A DNA stretch of 64,000 bases, taken from the NCBI GenBank assembly GCA_002070955.1, contig MWEK01000005.1, forward strand, positions 18,128-82,127. Direction: 5' to 3'. The DNA comes from Planctomycetes bacterium ADurb.Bin069. GTDB lineage: Bacteria > Planctomycetota > UBA8108 > UBA8890 > UBA8898. The position numbers were made by a program, and so were the translations under genes. The notes under the pieces are model-generated. The model was not told where the DNA came from and did not search any database. It worked only from the letters and a program-made list of their open reading frames with translations. Positions 19,439 to 28,208 of the stretch are shown piece after piece (the stretch's first letter is position 1; each line of letters begins with the position of its first letter).

Positions 19439-19851
19439 CGAAGCTGCTCATCAGCGATCTTGAGAAGGAACTTGTCCGGGCGAAGAAGTTCGACTTCGAC
19501 GTGGGCGACGTGGTCGACGTCCACTGCATGATCCGCGAAGGCGACAAGGAGCGCGTCCAGATCTTCAGCGGCACCGTGATCGCCCGCAAGCGCGGCGCCG
19601 TCAGGGAGGCTTTCACGGTCCGGCGCATCGTGTCCGGAGAGGGCGTCGAGCGCGTGTTTCCCATGAACTCGCCGCGCCTGGTCGATGTCCGCGTGAAGCG
19701 CCGCGGCCGGGTGCGCAGGGCCAAGCTGTACTACCTGCGCGACCGGGTCGGCAAAGCCGTGAAGGTCAAGGAGAGCCGCGTCGGACCCAAGGCCGCCGCA
19801 GCGGCGCGGCAGCCCGAGACCAAGGCCGACCTTCTCCACGGCGAGGAATAG
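19435..19851 (+). CDS. rplS: 50S ribosomal protein L19
   Basis: 138 residues. The core FDVGDVVDVHCMIREGDKER, FSGTVIARK and the basic loop KRRGRVRRAKLYYLRDRVGK identify L19, which sits at the 30S-50S interface. The GTG start at 19435 overlaps the trmD stop, with GGAGG upstream. The last ~25 residues form a variable Ala/Glu-rich extension beyond the usual ~115-residue length. Confidence 0.97.
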   Translation: MTKLLISDLEKELVRAKKFDFDVGDVVDVHCMIREGDKERVQIFSGTVIARKRGAVREAFTVRRIVSGEGVERVFPMNSPRLVDVRVKRRGRVRRAKLYYLRDRVGKAVKVKESRVGPKAAAAARQPETKADLLHGEE

Positions 19852-19867
19852 CGCCGGCCGCGAGCCC

Positions 19868-20293
19868 ATGCCTCGCGCGCGTCTTCCGTGGGTCGTCCGT
19901 GCCTGGGTGTGGCTGCGCGCGTTGACCGCGGGCGACCTGGGGCGCGCGGGCGAGTTGGCCGCCGCCGCCCACCTGCGCTGCCACGGGCTGCATGTTGTCG
20001 CGCGCAACTGGCGCGGCCGCCGCGGGGAACTCGACATCGTCGCGGTGGATGCCGCCGGAACGCTGGTTTTCGTCGAGGTCAAGACCAGCCGCTCCCGGCC
20101 CGGCTCGGCTTGGGAGCGTGTCGATGCCGCCAAGGAGGCGCGCCTGAGGGACGCGGCCGATGCGTATCTGGCCGCCTTTTCCCTCCCCGTGAACACCCCG
20201 CAGCGCTTCGACATCGTGGTGGTCGCCGGCGATCCGCGGCGGCTTTTCCGGCCCTTGGAGCTGATCTGGGCCGAGAATGTCTTCGGGGGCTGA
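19868..20293 (+). CDS. YraN/UPF0102 family nuclease-fold protein
   Basis: 141 residues with the restriction-endonuclease-like core of the UPF0102 family: GRAGELAAAAHLRCHGLHVVARNWR, then GELDIVAVD and VFVEVKTSRS. The Glu-Asp...Glu-x-Lys set (ELD and EVK) matches the metal-binding residues of PD-(D/E)XK nucleases. The biological role is poorly defined. It commonly follows rplS (often with rnhB between them), as here, 16 bases downstream. Confidence 0.9.
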   Translation: MPRARLPWVVRAWVWLRALTAGDLGRAGELAAAAHLRCHGLHVVARNWRGRRGELDIVAVDAAGTLVFVEVKTSRSRPGSAWERVDAAKEARLRDAADAYLAAFSLPVNTPQRFDIVVVAGDPRRLFRPLELIWAENVFGG

Positions 20294-20325
20294 TTCCCGC
20301 GCGGCGGGCGCGCGCCGCGGCCGGC

Positions 20326-20769
20326 TCAGGAGGTTTCCCGCGGCGGCGGCTTGTCGGGGGTCTGGGAGAGGTACGCGCCGGCGTCCTGTCTGAGCAGCAC
20401 GAAGGCGAGGCCGATTAGCGCGGCGGCCGCGGCGATGTCCTGGAAGCGGTGAATGCCGGCGACGTGCCACGCGAGGGGGGTCAAGGCGTAGCGCAGCGCC
20501 TTGAAAAGCGGCAGGGCGCAGAAGAACGCGACGGCGAAGGCGCGGCCCAAGGGCAGGCGCAGGAGCAGGTGGATCGCCAGGAGGAGCGCGATGAGGCCGA
20601 GGAGGCCGTGCAGGACCGCGTCGATCACCACCCGCTGCGTGACGGACTCCGCCCGGGCGCACGTCCAGAGGGCGAGCGCGAGCTTCCCCAGGGCCGTGAA
20701 GAAGAGGAACGCGATGGGCAGCTTCAGGCTCCAGGGCATGCACGGCGGAGAGGATGCGGGCGGTTGCAT
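20326..20769 (-). CDS. Small integral membrane protein of unknown function
   Basis: 147 residues from the ATG at 20769 (a downstream Met preceding PWSLKLPIAF is an alternative). Four hydrophobic segments are visible: IAFLFFTALGKLALALW, LLGLIALLLAIHLLL, FAVAFFCALPLF and AAAAALIGLAFVLL. Polar residues lie between them, and the C-terminal tail is short and polar. I recognise no family. It is convergent with yraN and divergent from rnc. Confidence 0.6.
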   Translation of the reverse strand: MQPPASSPPCMPWSLKLPIAFLFFTALGKLALALWTCARAESVTQRVVIDAVLHGLLGLIALLLAIHLLLRLPLGRAFAVAFFCALPLFKALRYALTPLAWHVAGIHRFQDIAAAAALIGLAFVLLRQDAGAYLSQTPDKPPPRETS

Positions 20770-20776
20770 GCGGGGT

Positions 20777-20782
20777 ATTATA
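20777..20782 (-). promoter_or_regulatory. Candidate -10 box very close to a start codon
   Basis: A perfect TATAAT on the minus strand ends only seven bases before the ATG at 20769. If it is used, transcription would begin at or next to the A of the start codon and give a leaderless mRNA. No good -35 hexamer is visible. Confidence 0.4.
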
Positions 20783-20853
20783 GCCTGTGGGAGCCTCGCC
20801 GGCCTGGGCCGGTGACGTTCCGCGGCCGATAACAAAGTGAGCGACACGGAGCC

Positions 20854-21621
20854 ATGACCGCAGCAGCCGAGTTGAGCAAGCAGGACCTGGAGCGCGTGCG
20901 CGAATGCGAGCAGGCGATCGGTTACGTTTTCAAGGGGCCGACGCTGCTCCTGCACGCCTTGACCCACGCCTCGTCGCAAAACGCGGATCTGCCCTCAAAC
21001 GAGCGCCTCGAGTTTCTGGGGGACTCGGTGCTCGGCTTGGCGGTGTCCGAGTTCCTGTTCAACTTCCTGGAGGATGGCGACGAGGGCGACCTGACCCAGA
21101 TCAAGTCCGTGGTGGTGAGCACGGTGACGCTCGCCGGCGAAAGCCGGCGGCTGGGCCTGGACCGCAGCTACTGCGTGGGCAAGGGCATGGGCAAGCGCCA
21201 CGAGATGCCGCCCTCGCTTCTTGCGAACGTCTTCGAGGCGGTGGTCGCCGCCATCTACCTGGACGGCGGTCTGGAGGAGGCCCGCCGCTTCGTCGTCCGC
21301 AACCTGTACCACCAGATCCTGGCCGTGTGCGACGATCGGCACACGAAGAATTATAAGTCGCTCCTGCAGCAGCTCGCGCAGAAAGAGCGCGGGATCACGC
21401 CGTCGTACCGCGTGCTCAGGCAGACCGGCCCGGATCACCGCAAGTCCTTCGAGATCGCCGCGGTCATCGGCCGCGCGCAGTACCCGGCGGGCTCGGGCAA
21501 GAGCAAGAAGGATGCCGAGCAGCAGGCGGCGCGCCGGGCGCTCAAGGCGCTTGAGCGCGAGTTGGCCGGCGCCGCGCGGGAGGGGGCTGAACGTGCCGAC
21601 GGATCCGCGGCGAACGACTGA
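20854..21621 (+). CDS. rnc: Ribonuclease III
   Basis: 255 residues. The catalytic signature NERLEFLGDSVL (about 49-60) and a second acidic patch (LLANVFEAVVAAIYLD) form the RNase III domain. The C-terminal dsRNA-binding domain ends with GKSKKDAEQQAARRALKAL. The enzyme cleaves double-stranded RNA and matures rRNA precursors. The 3' end overlaps the start of mfd by about 29 bases, so rnc, mfd and the parvulin gene form one operon. Confidence 0.97.
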   Translation: MTAAAELSKQDLERVRECEQAIGYVFKGPTLLLHALTHASSQNADLPSNERLEFLGDSVLGLAVSEFLFNFLEDGDEGDLTQIKSVVVSTVTLAGESRRLGLDRSYCVGKGMGKRHEMPPSLLANVFEAVVAAIYLDGGLEEARRFVVRNLYHQILAVCDDRHTKNYKSLLQQLAQKERGITPSYRVLRQTGPDHRKSFEIAAVIGRAQYPAGSGKSKKDAEQQAARRALKALERELAGAAREGAERADGSAAND

Positions 21622-24600
21622 CGCGGTCTGTCAACTCCGCGAACGCGTTGCCGGCCTGACCGCGTGGCCGCATGTCGCCGACAAGGCCGCGACGCGGGTT
21701 CTGGGCGGCGCGACGCCGTGCGGCGCGGCGCTGCTCTTCGCGCGTCTGGCCGAGGAAGGCCGCCCTGGATTCCTCATCACCGCGACTCAGAACGAGGCCG
21801 AGGACATCCACGCGGCGCTGCGCGCCTTCGCGCCGGACGGCGCGACGATCGTGTTCTTTCCCGCCACCGAGCGGCTCTCCGCCGAGAAGCCCGACCCGGC
21901 GGCGGTTTCGCTCCGCCTGAGGGCCTGCCGGCTGCTGCTTGAGCGCCGCGAGCGTCTCCTTGCCGTCGCGCCGGTCCAGGCCGTCGTCGAGGAGACGCCC
22001 GCGCCCGCGGACTTGGCCCGGGGCGTGCGCGCCATCGCGCTGGGCGCGGCGCTCGATCCCGACGAACTCGCCGCGGCTCTGGCCGGCGCGGGCTTCACCC
22101 GCCTCCCGCAGGTGGAGCGGCCGGGCGATTTCGCCCGCCGGGGCGGCATTCTCGATGTGTTTCCCTACGGCCGCGAGCGGCCCGTCAGGATCGAACTCGA
22201 TGGCGACCGCGCGGCGGGCATCAGGGAGTTCGATCCGACCACGCAGGTTTCCACGGGCGCGTTGCCCTCCGCCGATCTGGTGCTGTGCGCGCCGCCCACG
22301 GGCGCGGTGCTCGTCCCGCCGGAGCGAACCGTGCTCGCTTACCTGCCCGACGGCGTCGTTTTGGGGTGCGTGGAGGAAGGCGAGATTCGCGACAAGGCCT
22401 ATAGGCTCGGGCTTCACGCCGGCCTGCCCGGCGCGCGCGCCGCGCGCGGCATCGACGCGCTGCTCGATCGCCCGCGCCTCAAGCTCGCGCGCCTGACGCC
22501 GCCGGAGGCGTCGGGCGAACTGCCCTTTGCGCGGCGCGCGCCGCTGGGCGCCTCCATCGAGGCCACCTGCGCCTTGATCAAGGGGTACCTCGGCCTGGGC
22601 TGGACCTACATCGTTTTCTGTTCCAACGAGGGCGAGCGGGACAAGCTCCGAAGCTTGTTCGGCGATAACGGCCTGGTCGAGGGGCCGAGCCTGGAGTTCG
22701 CCCTCGGCGACCTGCGCGAAGGGTTCATGCTGGGCCCCGGCGCGGCCGTGCTCTCCAGCCGCGAGATCCTGGGCCGGCGGCACATCCGCCGATCGGCTCC
22801 CTTCGAAGGCGTGGCCGCCGCCGGCCGCGGTTTCTTCGCGATCCAACCCGGCGACCTCGTCGTCCATGCCGCCCACGGCATCGGCCGCTTTCTGGGCACG
22901 GAGTGGTCCGTGCGGGACGGCGCGGAGCGCGAGTACCTGGCCATCGAATACCGCGACGGCGTCAAGCTCTTCGTGCCGGCGTCCAAGACCGATCTGGTGG
23001 CCAAGTACGTGGGCTCCAGCGACCGGCCGACGCCGCTGGACCGGCTCAACGGCGCGAGCTGGCGGCGGCGCTGCGCGGCCGTGGGGCAGGCCGTCACCGA
23101 CATGGCGGCGGAGATGCTCGCGATCCAGGCCAAGCGCACGAGCAACCCGGGCCGCGCGTTCCCGCCCGACGACGAGTGGCAGCGGCAGCTCGAGGCCACC
23201 TTCCCCTTTGACGAGACGCCGGACCAGCTCGATGCGGTCAAGCTGGTGAAGGCGGACATGGAGAGCAGCCGCTGCATGGACCGGCTGCTGTGCGGCGATG
23301 TGGGCTACGGCAAAACCGAGGTGGCCATCCGCGCGGCCTTCAAGGCCGTCTGCGGCGCGACGCAGGTCGCGGTGCTGGTGCCGACCACCGTGCTGGCCGA
23401 GCAGCACTACGAGACCTTCCGCGACCGGCTCTCGGGGTTTCCGGTGTCGATCGCGGTCTTGAGCCGCTTCAGGACGAAGAAGGAGCAGGACGAGATCGTC
23501 GCGGGCCTGAAGGCCGGACGGATCGACATCGTGATCGGGACGCACCGGCTCCTGAGCGCCGATGTGGCCTTCGCGAACCTCGGCCTGGTGATCATCGACG
23601 AAGAGCAGCGCTTCGGCGTCGGGCACAAGGAGCGGTTCAAGCGCATGCGCGCCGTGGTCGATGTGCTCACCATGACCGCGACGCCGATACCGCGCACGCT
23701 GCACATGGCGCTCCTCGGCTTGCGCGACATCTCCAACCTCACGACGCCGCCCGAGGGCCGGGCGGCCATCAGGACCGAGTGCTGCCGCTTCGACCCGGAC
23801 CGGGTGCGGGAGAGCATCCTGCGCGAGCTCGACCGCGATGGCCAGGTGTACTTCGTCCATAACCGGATTGGGGGGCTGCGCGGGCTGAAGAGCCGCCTGG
23901 AGCGGATCGTGCCCGAGGCGCGCATGGCAATCGCGCACGGGCGGATGCCGGAAAAGGAGCTGGCCGGCGCGATGCGGCGTTTCCTCCGGCGCGAGATCGA
24001 AGTTCTGATCTCGACGACGATCATCGAATCGGGCCTGGACATCCCCAGCGTCAACACGATCTTCGTGAGCGACGCCGACATGTACGGCTTGGCCGACCTG
24101 CACCAGCTTCGCGGCCGCGTCGGCCGCTCCCGGCACCAGGCCTATGCGTACTTCCTGCTCCCCGAGAATCGGCGCGTCGCGCCGGACGGCGAGAAGCGGC
24201 TCCGGGCCATCGAGGAGGCCAGCGACCTGGGGGCCGGGTTTCAGTTGGCGCTGCGGGACCTCGAGCTGCGGGGCTCGGGCAACATCCTGGGCGCCGAGCA
24301 GAGCGGGCACATCGCGGAGGTCGGGTACGACATGTACTGCCGGCTTCTCAAGCGCGCCGTGGCGGAGCTGGGGCGCGCGGCGGCGCCGGAGCTCCGCGAC
24401 GTGGCGATCAGCCTCGATGTGCCCGCGCACCTGCCGGCCGAGATGATCCCGCCGGGCGTCGACCGGATCGAGATCTACCGGCGGATCGCGTCGGCCGCCA
24501 GCGAGGGAGCACTGGAAGCCGAGGCGCGGAAGCTCGAGGACCGCTTCGGCGCGGCGGCGCGCGGCGCCCGGCTGCTGCTTGATGTGCAGCGCCTGCGCAT

Positions 24601-24814
24601 TAGACTAAGCGACATGCGGATCCGCGCGGTGAGCCGGGAGGAAAGCCGCCCGGTGTTTCGCGCCGGCGCCGGCTTTTCGCCCGAGCGCCTGGCGGGGAGC
24701 CCCGTGCCCGTGCGGCGCCTCGACGCGGACGCGTACATGCTGGAAGAGGAAGCCCCGAACGACATGGCGGCGTTTCGGGTGTTCTTGGAGTGGACGGGAG
24801 ACCTGGCGGCATGA
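21593..24814 (+). CDS. mfd: Transcription-repair coupling factor Mfd
   Basis: 1073 residues from the GTG at 21593, which has GGGAGGGGG upstream. The N-terminal UvrB-like module is present (FARRGGILDVFPYG), then the RNA polymerase-interacting region with GDLVVHAAHGIGRFLG. The RecG-type translocase has Walker A CGDVGYGKTEVA (about 566-577), the motif II box DEEQRFGVGHKE, TATPIPRTLHMAL and RGRVGRS. Mfd displaces stalled RNA polymerase and recruits UvrA. It is slightly shorter than typical (1100-1150 residues). The stop overlaps the next ATG (ATGA). Confidence 0.97.
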   Translation: MPTDPRRTTDAVCQLRERVAGLTAWPHVADKAATRVLGGATPCGAALLFARLAEEGRPGFLITATQNEAEDIHAALRAFAPDGATIVFFPATERLSAEKPDPAAVSLRLRACRLLLERRERLLAVAPVQAVVEETPAPADLARGVRAIALGAALDPDELAAALAGAGFTRLPQVERPGDFARRGGILDVFPYGRERPVRIELDGDRAAGIREFDPTTQVSTGALPSADLVLCAPPTGAVLVPPERTVLAYLPDGVVLGCVEEGEIRDKAYRLGLHAGLPGARAARGIDALLDRPRLKLARLTPPEASGELPFARRAPLGASIEATCALIKGYLGLGWTYIVFCSNEGERDKLRSLFGDNGLVEGPSLEFALGDLREGFMLGPGAAVLSSREILGRRHIRRSAPFEGVAAAGRGFFAIQPGDLVVHAAHGIGRFLGTEWSVRDGAEREYLAIEYRDGVKLFVPASKTDLVAKYVGSSDRPTPLDRLNGASWRRRCAAVGQAVTDMAAEMLAIQAKRTSNPGRAFPPDDEWQRQLEATFPFDETPDQLDAVKLVKADMESSRCMDRLLCGDVGYGKTEVAIRAAFKAVCGATQVAVLVPTTVLAEQHYETFRDRLSGFPVSIAVLSRFRTKKEQDEIVAGLKAGRIDIVIGTHRLLSADVAFANLGLVIIDEEQRFGVGHKERFKRMRAVVDVLTMTATPIPRTLHMALLGLRDISNLTTPPEGRAAIRTECCRFDPDRVRESILRELDRDGQVYFVHNRIGGLRGLKSRLERIVPEARMAIAHGRMPEKELAGAMRRFLRREIEVLISTTIIESGLDIPSVNTIFVSDADMYGLADLHQLRGRVGRSRHQAYAYFLLPENRRVAPDGEKRLRAIEEASDLGAGFQLALRDLELRGSGNILGAEQSGHIAEVGYDMYCRLLKRAVAELGRAAAPELRDVAISLDVPAHLPAEMIPPGVDRIEIYRRIASAASEGALEAEARKLEDRFGAAARGARLLLDVQRLRIRLSDMRIRAVSREESRPVFRAGAGFSPERLAGSPVPVRRLDADAYMLEEEAPNDMAAFRVFLEWTGDLAA

Positions 24815-25917
24815 AAGACGTTTGCAGACGCGGATTGGCGGGGGCGGCGCTGGCGGCGCTGGCGTGCGCGGGCGGAGCGGTGCGCGGCGCCGGCGAGGCC
24901 GCCGCGGCCATTCCCGGCGGCGTGCGCCGCGGATCGGCGGTTGTCGCCGTGGTCAACGGGAAGCTGATCACGTTCGAGGAGCTCTGGGTGCGCGTGGGGC
25001 GGGAGCTGGAGTACATCCGCACGCTGCAGTCCGAGGAGCAGTTCCGCGCCTACGCGCGCGATCTGCTGGACAAGGCGCGCACCGACCTCATCGAGCGCGC
25101 GGTGCTGCTGGCCCGGGCGGCGGAGGAGGACATCAAGGTCGACGCGCGCGAGGTTGAAAGGTACGCCGAGCGCGACATGGAGCGCATGAATCTGCTGGGC
25201 GAGAACCTGACGACGCTGGAGGATTACTGGCATGCCACGGAGGAGAAGACCGGCTTCAGCGAGAAGATGTGGCGCGAGGAGTTGCGGGCGCGCGTGACCA
25301 TCGGCCGCCTCTTCCAGAAGTTCGTCTGGGAGCCGAATTTTTTCTCGCCGGCTCTCGTCAGGGGGTACTACCACGAGCACCTCGAGGAGTTCCAGGAGGG
25401 AGGATTCGTCGCGGTCCGCCACTTGTACATCAGGCGCGAGCTCGCCGAGCACCGGCAGGCGGTGGACGAGATCGAGCAGGCCCTCGCGAGGGGCGAGGAT
25501 TTCAAGGCGATCGCGGCGCGCATGATTTCCCGGGGCCTGTCCGACCGCCGCGGGCGGGATGGCGCCGGGAAGTTCATTTACCGTCTCGGGGCTCGGGGCG
25601 GGAGGGAAGGTGCGGCCGCCGACTGCGACGGCGATATCGAGTCCCTGCTGGAGCCCATTCCCCAGGTCGTGGCTAGACTGCGTCCGGGCGAGGTCAGCCC
25701 GCGGATTCAGATGGTGCTTGGAACGCATTTCGTGCAGGTGGTCGAGCGCAGCGGCGGCCGTCTGAAGAGCTTCGCCGAGGTTCAGGGCGACATCCAGAAG
25801 AAGTTGACGCGGCAGGTCGAGAGCCGCGCCGAGGACGAATACGTCAGGGCTCTCGTCGCCAAGGCCGACGTGGTGGTGCTTCCGTTCCCCGCCGAGACGC
25901 CGCTGGGGAAGCTCTGA
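24811..25917 (+). CDS. SurA-like parvulin peptidyl-prolyl isomerase, exported
   Basis: 368 residues with an N-terminal signal peptide (LAGAALAALACAGGAVRGAG). A SurA-N-like helical chaperone region follows, starting with VVAVVNGKLITFEELW. A single parvulin-type domain runs from about 205 to 325, with FVAVRHLYIRRELAEH, GEDFKAIAARMI, LRPGEVSPRIQMVLGTHFVQV. It probably assists folding of envelope and outer-membrane proteins in the periplasm. It overlaps mfd by ATGA, an odd pairing of a cytoplasmic repair factor and a periplasmic chaperone. Confidence 0.88.
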   Translation: MKDVCRRGLAGAALAALACAGGAVRGAGEAAAAIPGGVRRGSAVVAVVNGKLITFEELWVRVGRELEYIRTLQSEEQFRAYARDLLDKARTDLIERAVLLARAAEEDIKVDAREVERYAERDMERMNLLGENLTTLEDYWHATEEKTGFSEKMWREELRARVTIGRLFQKFVWEPNFFSPALVRGYYHEHLEEFQEGGFVAVRHLYIRRELAEHRQAVDEIEQALARGEDFKAIAARMISRGLSDRRGRDGAGKFIYRLGARGGREGAAADCDGDIESLLEPIPQVVARLRPGEVSPRIQMVLGTHFVQVVERSGGRLKSFAEVQGDIQKKLTRQVESRAEDEYVRALVAKADVVVLPFPAETPLGKL

Positions 25918-25937
25918 GGGATCGGCGCGGGAACGCG

Positions 25938-25954
25938 GCGGGGCCGAGCCCCGC
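25938..25954. terminator. GC-rich hairpin between convergent genes
   Basis: A seven-base-pair stem (GCGGGGC with GCCCCGC) and a three-base loop lie between the parvulin gene and the convergent small gene at 25976. There is no T tract, so intrinsic termination is uncertain. Confidence 0.35.
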
Positions 25955-25975
25955 GGGGGGCCGCGGGCCGAGCGT

Positions 25976-26176
25976 CTACGTCTCGGCGACCGGCTGCCCG
26001 ACCCGCCCCCTGGTCGTCACCGGGATCGCCTCCGGCTTGGCGACCCTCCGGTAACCCATGGCGTTGATAACCTTGAGGACCTCGGTCCAGGACAGGAAGT
26101 GCTTGTTGTTGATCTTCTTGTACTTCTCGATGGCTTTAATGAACTGCAGTTCTTCCGGCGTCAAGGCGTCCAGCAT
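25976..26176 (-). CDS. Small conserved hypothetical protein (66 aa)
   Basis: It starts at the ATG at 26176, with AGGAG just upstream. The sequence reads LTPEELQFIKAIEKYKKINN, then FLSWTEVLKVINAMGYRRVA, a mixed-charge helical protein with no cysteines. I recall proteins of this pattern (a FIKAI-xYK helix followed by an F-x-SWxEVL-x-GYRKVA segment) as common, uncharacterised small proteins in Planctomycetota. It resembles a short winged-helix-like or DNA-associated module, but no function can be assigned. The C-terminal ~18 residues are a disordered-looking tail. Confidence 0.75.
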   Translation of the reverse strand: MLDALTPEELQFIKAIEKYKKINNKHFLSWTEVLKVINAMGYRRVAKPEAIPVTTRGRVGQPVAET

Positions 26177-26327
26177 CGCGCACTCCTGAATCCAGCCTGG
26201 TGGTCCCGTATACAAGGTATTTCGTCCGGGATGCGGTTCTTCCTTAAGAGCCGGCCGGAGGATGCTACACTCGTGATAGAGGGGCCCGAGTCATTAGTCC
26301 TTGCAGGCAGACGGATTCAGTCAACTT

Positions 26328-26355
26328 TTGCTTGCGTGTGGCCGAAAACTATGCT
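26328..26355 (+). promoter_or_regulatory. Candidate promoter for the HU-like gene
   Basis: TTGCTT at 26328-26333 and TATGCT at 26350-26355, with a 16-base spacer, in the most AT-rich patch of the neighbourhood. The start codon is at 26411. Confidence 0.5.
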
Positions 26356-26410
26356 ATTACGCAGACGAGTTCTAAGACATTGGGGCGCAACAGAATAGGA
26401 GGCGAAGGCC

Positions 26411-26761
26411 ATGCAGACGATCACCAAGCGCGAACTTGTGCAGCGCATCGCGGAGAAGACCGGCCTGCAGCAGGTCAACGCGAAGGACATCATCCAGACG
26501 TTCCTGGATGAGATCATCGTCGAACTGGCCCACGGCAACCGCCTCGAGTTCCGCGACTTCGGCGTTTTCGAGCCCAAGACCAGGGCCTGTCGCGTCGCCC
26601 GCAACCCCCGTACCGGGGCCAAAGTCGAGGTCCCCCCGAAGACGACCGTCAAGTTCAAGGTCGGACGCCTCATGAAGAAGCGTATGCAGGACAAGCTCGA
26701 GATGCCGCTGCTCCACAAGGATCTGCGCGGCAGGGACGCGAAGACGAAAATGGTCAAGTAG
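26411..26761 (+). CDS. HU/IHF-family DNA-binding protein
   Basis: 116 residues. The N-terminal dimerisation helices (TITKRELVQRIAEKTGLQQ, IIQTFLDEIIVELAHG) lead into FRDFGVFEPKTR and the DNA-grasping arm RVARNPRTGAKVEVPPKT, the HU hallmark. VKFKVGRLMKKRM closes the fold. A ~22-residue basic tail (HKDLRGRDAKTKMVK) extends beyond the 90-residue family length. It compacts or bends DNA in the nucleoid. AGGAGG lies before the ATG. Confidence 0.95.
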   Translation: MQTITKRELVQRIAEKTGLQQVNAKDIIQTFLDEIIVELAHGNRLEFRDFGVFEPKTRACRVARNPRTGAKVEVPPKTTVKFKVGRLMKKRMQDKLEMPLLHKDLRGRDAKTKMVK

Positions 26762-27042
26762 GCGGCAGGGATCGAGCGCCGGGGGGCGCGTCCCAGGGCT
26801 GCGATCGCCAGCCCCGCCGCTCCCGGCCGCGCGACGACAAGCCTTGCATCTTCCCGCGTTTCCGCCGAGCGGCGCGGCGCCGTGCCCGGCGGGGTAGAAT
26901 CGAAATCGTCGGCCGCACGCCAACATCCCGGGACGGGCCCGCGTATACATGAACGGAGAGCGCGGCGAGGAACGGACGCGCATCCCTGTAAACGCGGCGC
27001 GTGCGTGCGGAGCTAGGCGTGCTGCCAGAGGTTTGTCGCACA

Positions 27043-27651
27043 ATGGAGATCGGCCCCGTGGGTGATCCGCCGCGCGGCAAGCGGCCGTGCTTCGGGGACA
27101 AGAGCCTCGCCGACGGCGACCTCGTCCTGCGGGTGAGGGCCGGCGACGGCGACGCGTTCCGCGTTCTGGTCGAGCGCCACACGAACAAGGCCTACTGGAC
27201 GGCCTACAACGTCGTTCGGTCCCACGAAGATGCCCAGGATATCGCCCAGGAGGCGTTTATCCGTGTCTATCGTTTCATCGACCGCTACGACAACCGGCAG
27301 CGCTTCAGCACCTGGCTCTATCAGATCGTCGTCAACCTCGCGATCGACAACCTCAGGCGGCGCAAGGGCGCGGCGGCTCTGGAGCGGGTCGCCGAAGCCG
27401 TCTCGAACGAAGCCGGCCCGGTTGCCCGCGCGGAGCTGTCCGAGCAGCAGGAGCGGGTTTGGGAAGTGCTGGGATCGGTTCCGGATCAGTACCGGGTGAT
27501 CCTCGTGCTTCGCGATATCGAAGGACTTCCGTCGCAGGAGGTCGCGGATGTGCTCAACGTCAACCACGCCACCGTGCGCTGGCGCCTGCATCGCGGTAGA
27601 GCGCTTTTCAAGGCGGCGTGGGAAGCGCGCTTCGGATCGAGCGCCGGATAA
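27043..27651 (+). CDS. ECF-type RNA polymerase sigma factor (RpoE-like)
   Basis: 202 residues from the ATG at 27043; an upstream GTG at 27001 would add 14 residues. Region 2 reads SHEDAQDIAQEAFIRVYRFI and FSTWLYQIVVNLAIDNLRRR. Region 4 reads VPDQYRVILVLRDIEGLPSQ and VADVLNVNHATVRWRLHRGR. Both are canonical for ECF factors of the RpoE-like group. It heads an operon with a zinc-finger anti-sigma factor (27667) and a degenerate HtrA protein (28209), so it probably senses envelope stress. Confidence 0.95.
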   Translation: MEIGPVGDPPRGKRPCFGDKSLADGDLVLRVRAGDGDAFRVLVERHTNKAYWTAYNVVRSHEDAQDIAQEAFIRVYRFIDRYDNRQRFSTWLYQIVVNLAIDNLRRRKGAAALERVAEAVSNEAGPVARAELSEQQERVWEVLGSVPDQYRVILVLRDIEGLPSQEVADVLNVNHATVRWRLHRGRALFKAAWEARFGSSAG

Positions 27652-27666
27652 GAGGAGAACAGCGCC

Positions 27667-28206
27667 ATGAACGACCGCGCCGCAGGCTGCCGGGACGTGC
27701 GAGATCTGATCGATCTCTTCGTGAGCGATGACCTCGAGCCGTGGGAGGCCGATGCGGTCAGGCTGCACATGGGGCGGTGCGAGGCGTGTCGCGCCGAGGC
27801 CGACGCCTGCCGCCGGCAGCGCGAGCGCCTCGCCTCGCTCTCGTCCTCGCAGGCGCCGAGCCAGGTGCCGCCCTTCTTCTGGCAGGGGATTCAGCGCGAG
27901 ATTCTGATAGGCGGCCGGGAAGCGGCCGAGACCGCGAATCCGGCGCCCGCCGCCCGAGGCCGCCGCTTCAGGCTGCGGCCCATCGTGTACGCTCTCGCGG
28001 CCCTCGTCCTCGCGGCGGTGACGGTGGTCGCGGCGGCGGCGTTCTTCGGCGGCGGGCCGGCGCTGCCAGCGGTTCCCCGGGACGGGATCGTGCACGGCGG
28101 GGCGGATCAGCCGGACGCGACGATTCCTCAGGAAGTGCCCTTCTTCTCCGAGGGCGGCCTTGCGCCGGCGGGCGCGCCTGAAATCGAGCAGGAGATCGAG
28201 CTGTAA
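27667..28206 (+). CDS. Zinc-finger (zf-HC2) transmembrane anti-sigma factor
   Basis: 179 residues. The N-terminal anti-sigma zinc-binding motif is complete: Cys8, His34, Cys38, Cys41 (RLHMGRCEACRAE). A cytoplasmic linker leads to one transmembrane helix (about 106-126, IVYALAALVLAAVTVVAAAA), followed by a ~50-residue acidic periplasmic tail. It should bind and inhibit the sigma factor encoded 15 bases upstream, and release it after proteolysis or a redox/zinc signal. AGAGGAG precedes the ATG. Confidence 0.9.
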   Translation: MNDRAAGCRDVRDLIDLFVSDDLEPWEADAVRLHMGRCEACRAEADACRRQRERLASLSSSQAPSQVPPFFWQGIQREILIGGREAAETANPAPAARGRRFRLRPIVYALAALVLAAVTVVAAAAFFGGGPALPAVPRDGIVHGGADQPDATIPQEVPFFSEGGLAPAGAPEIEQEIEL

Positions 28207-28208
28207 CC

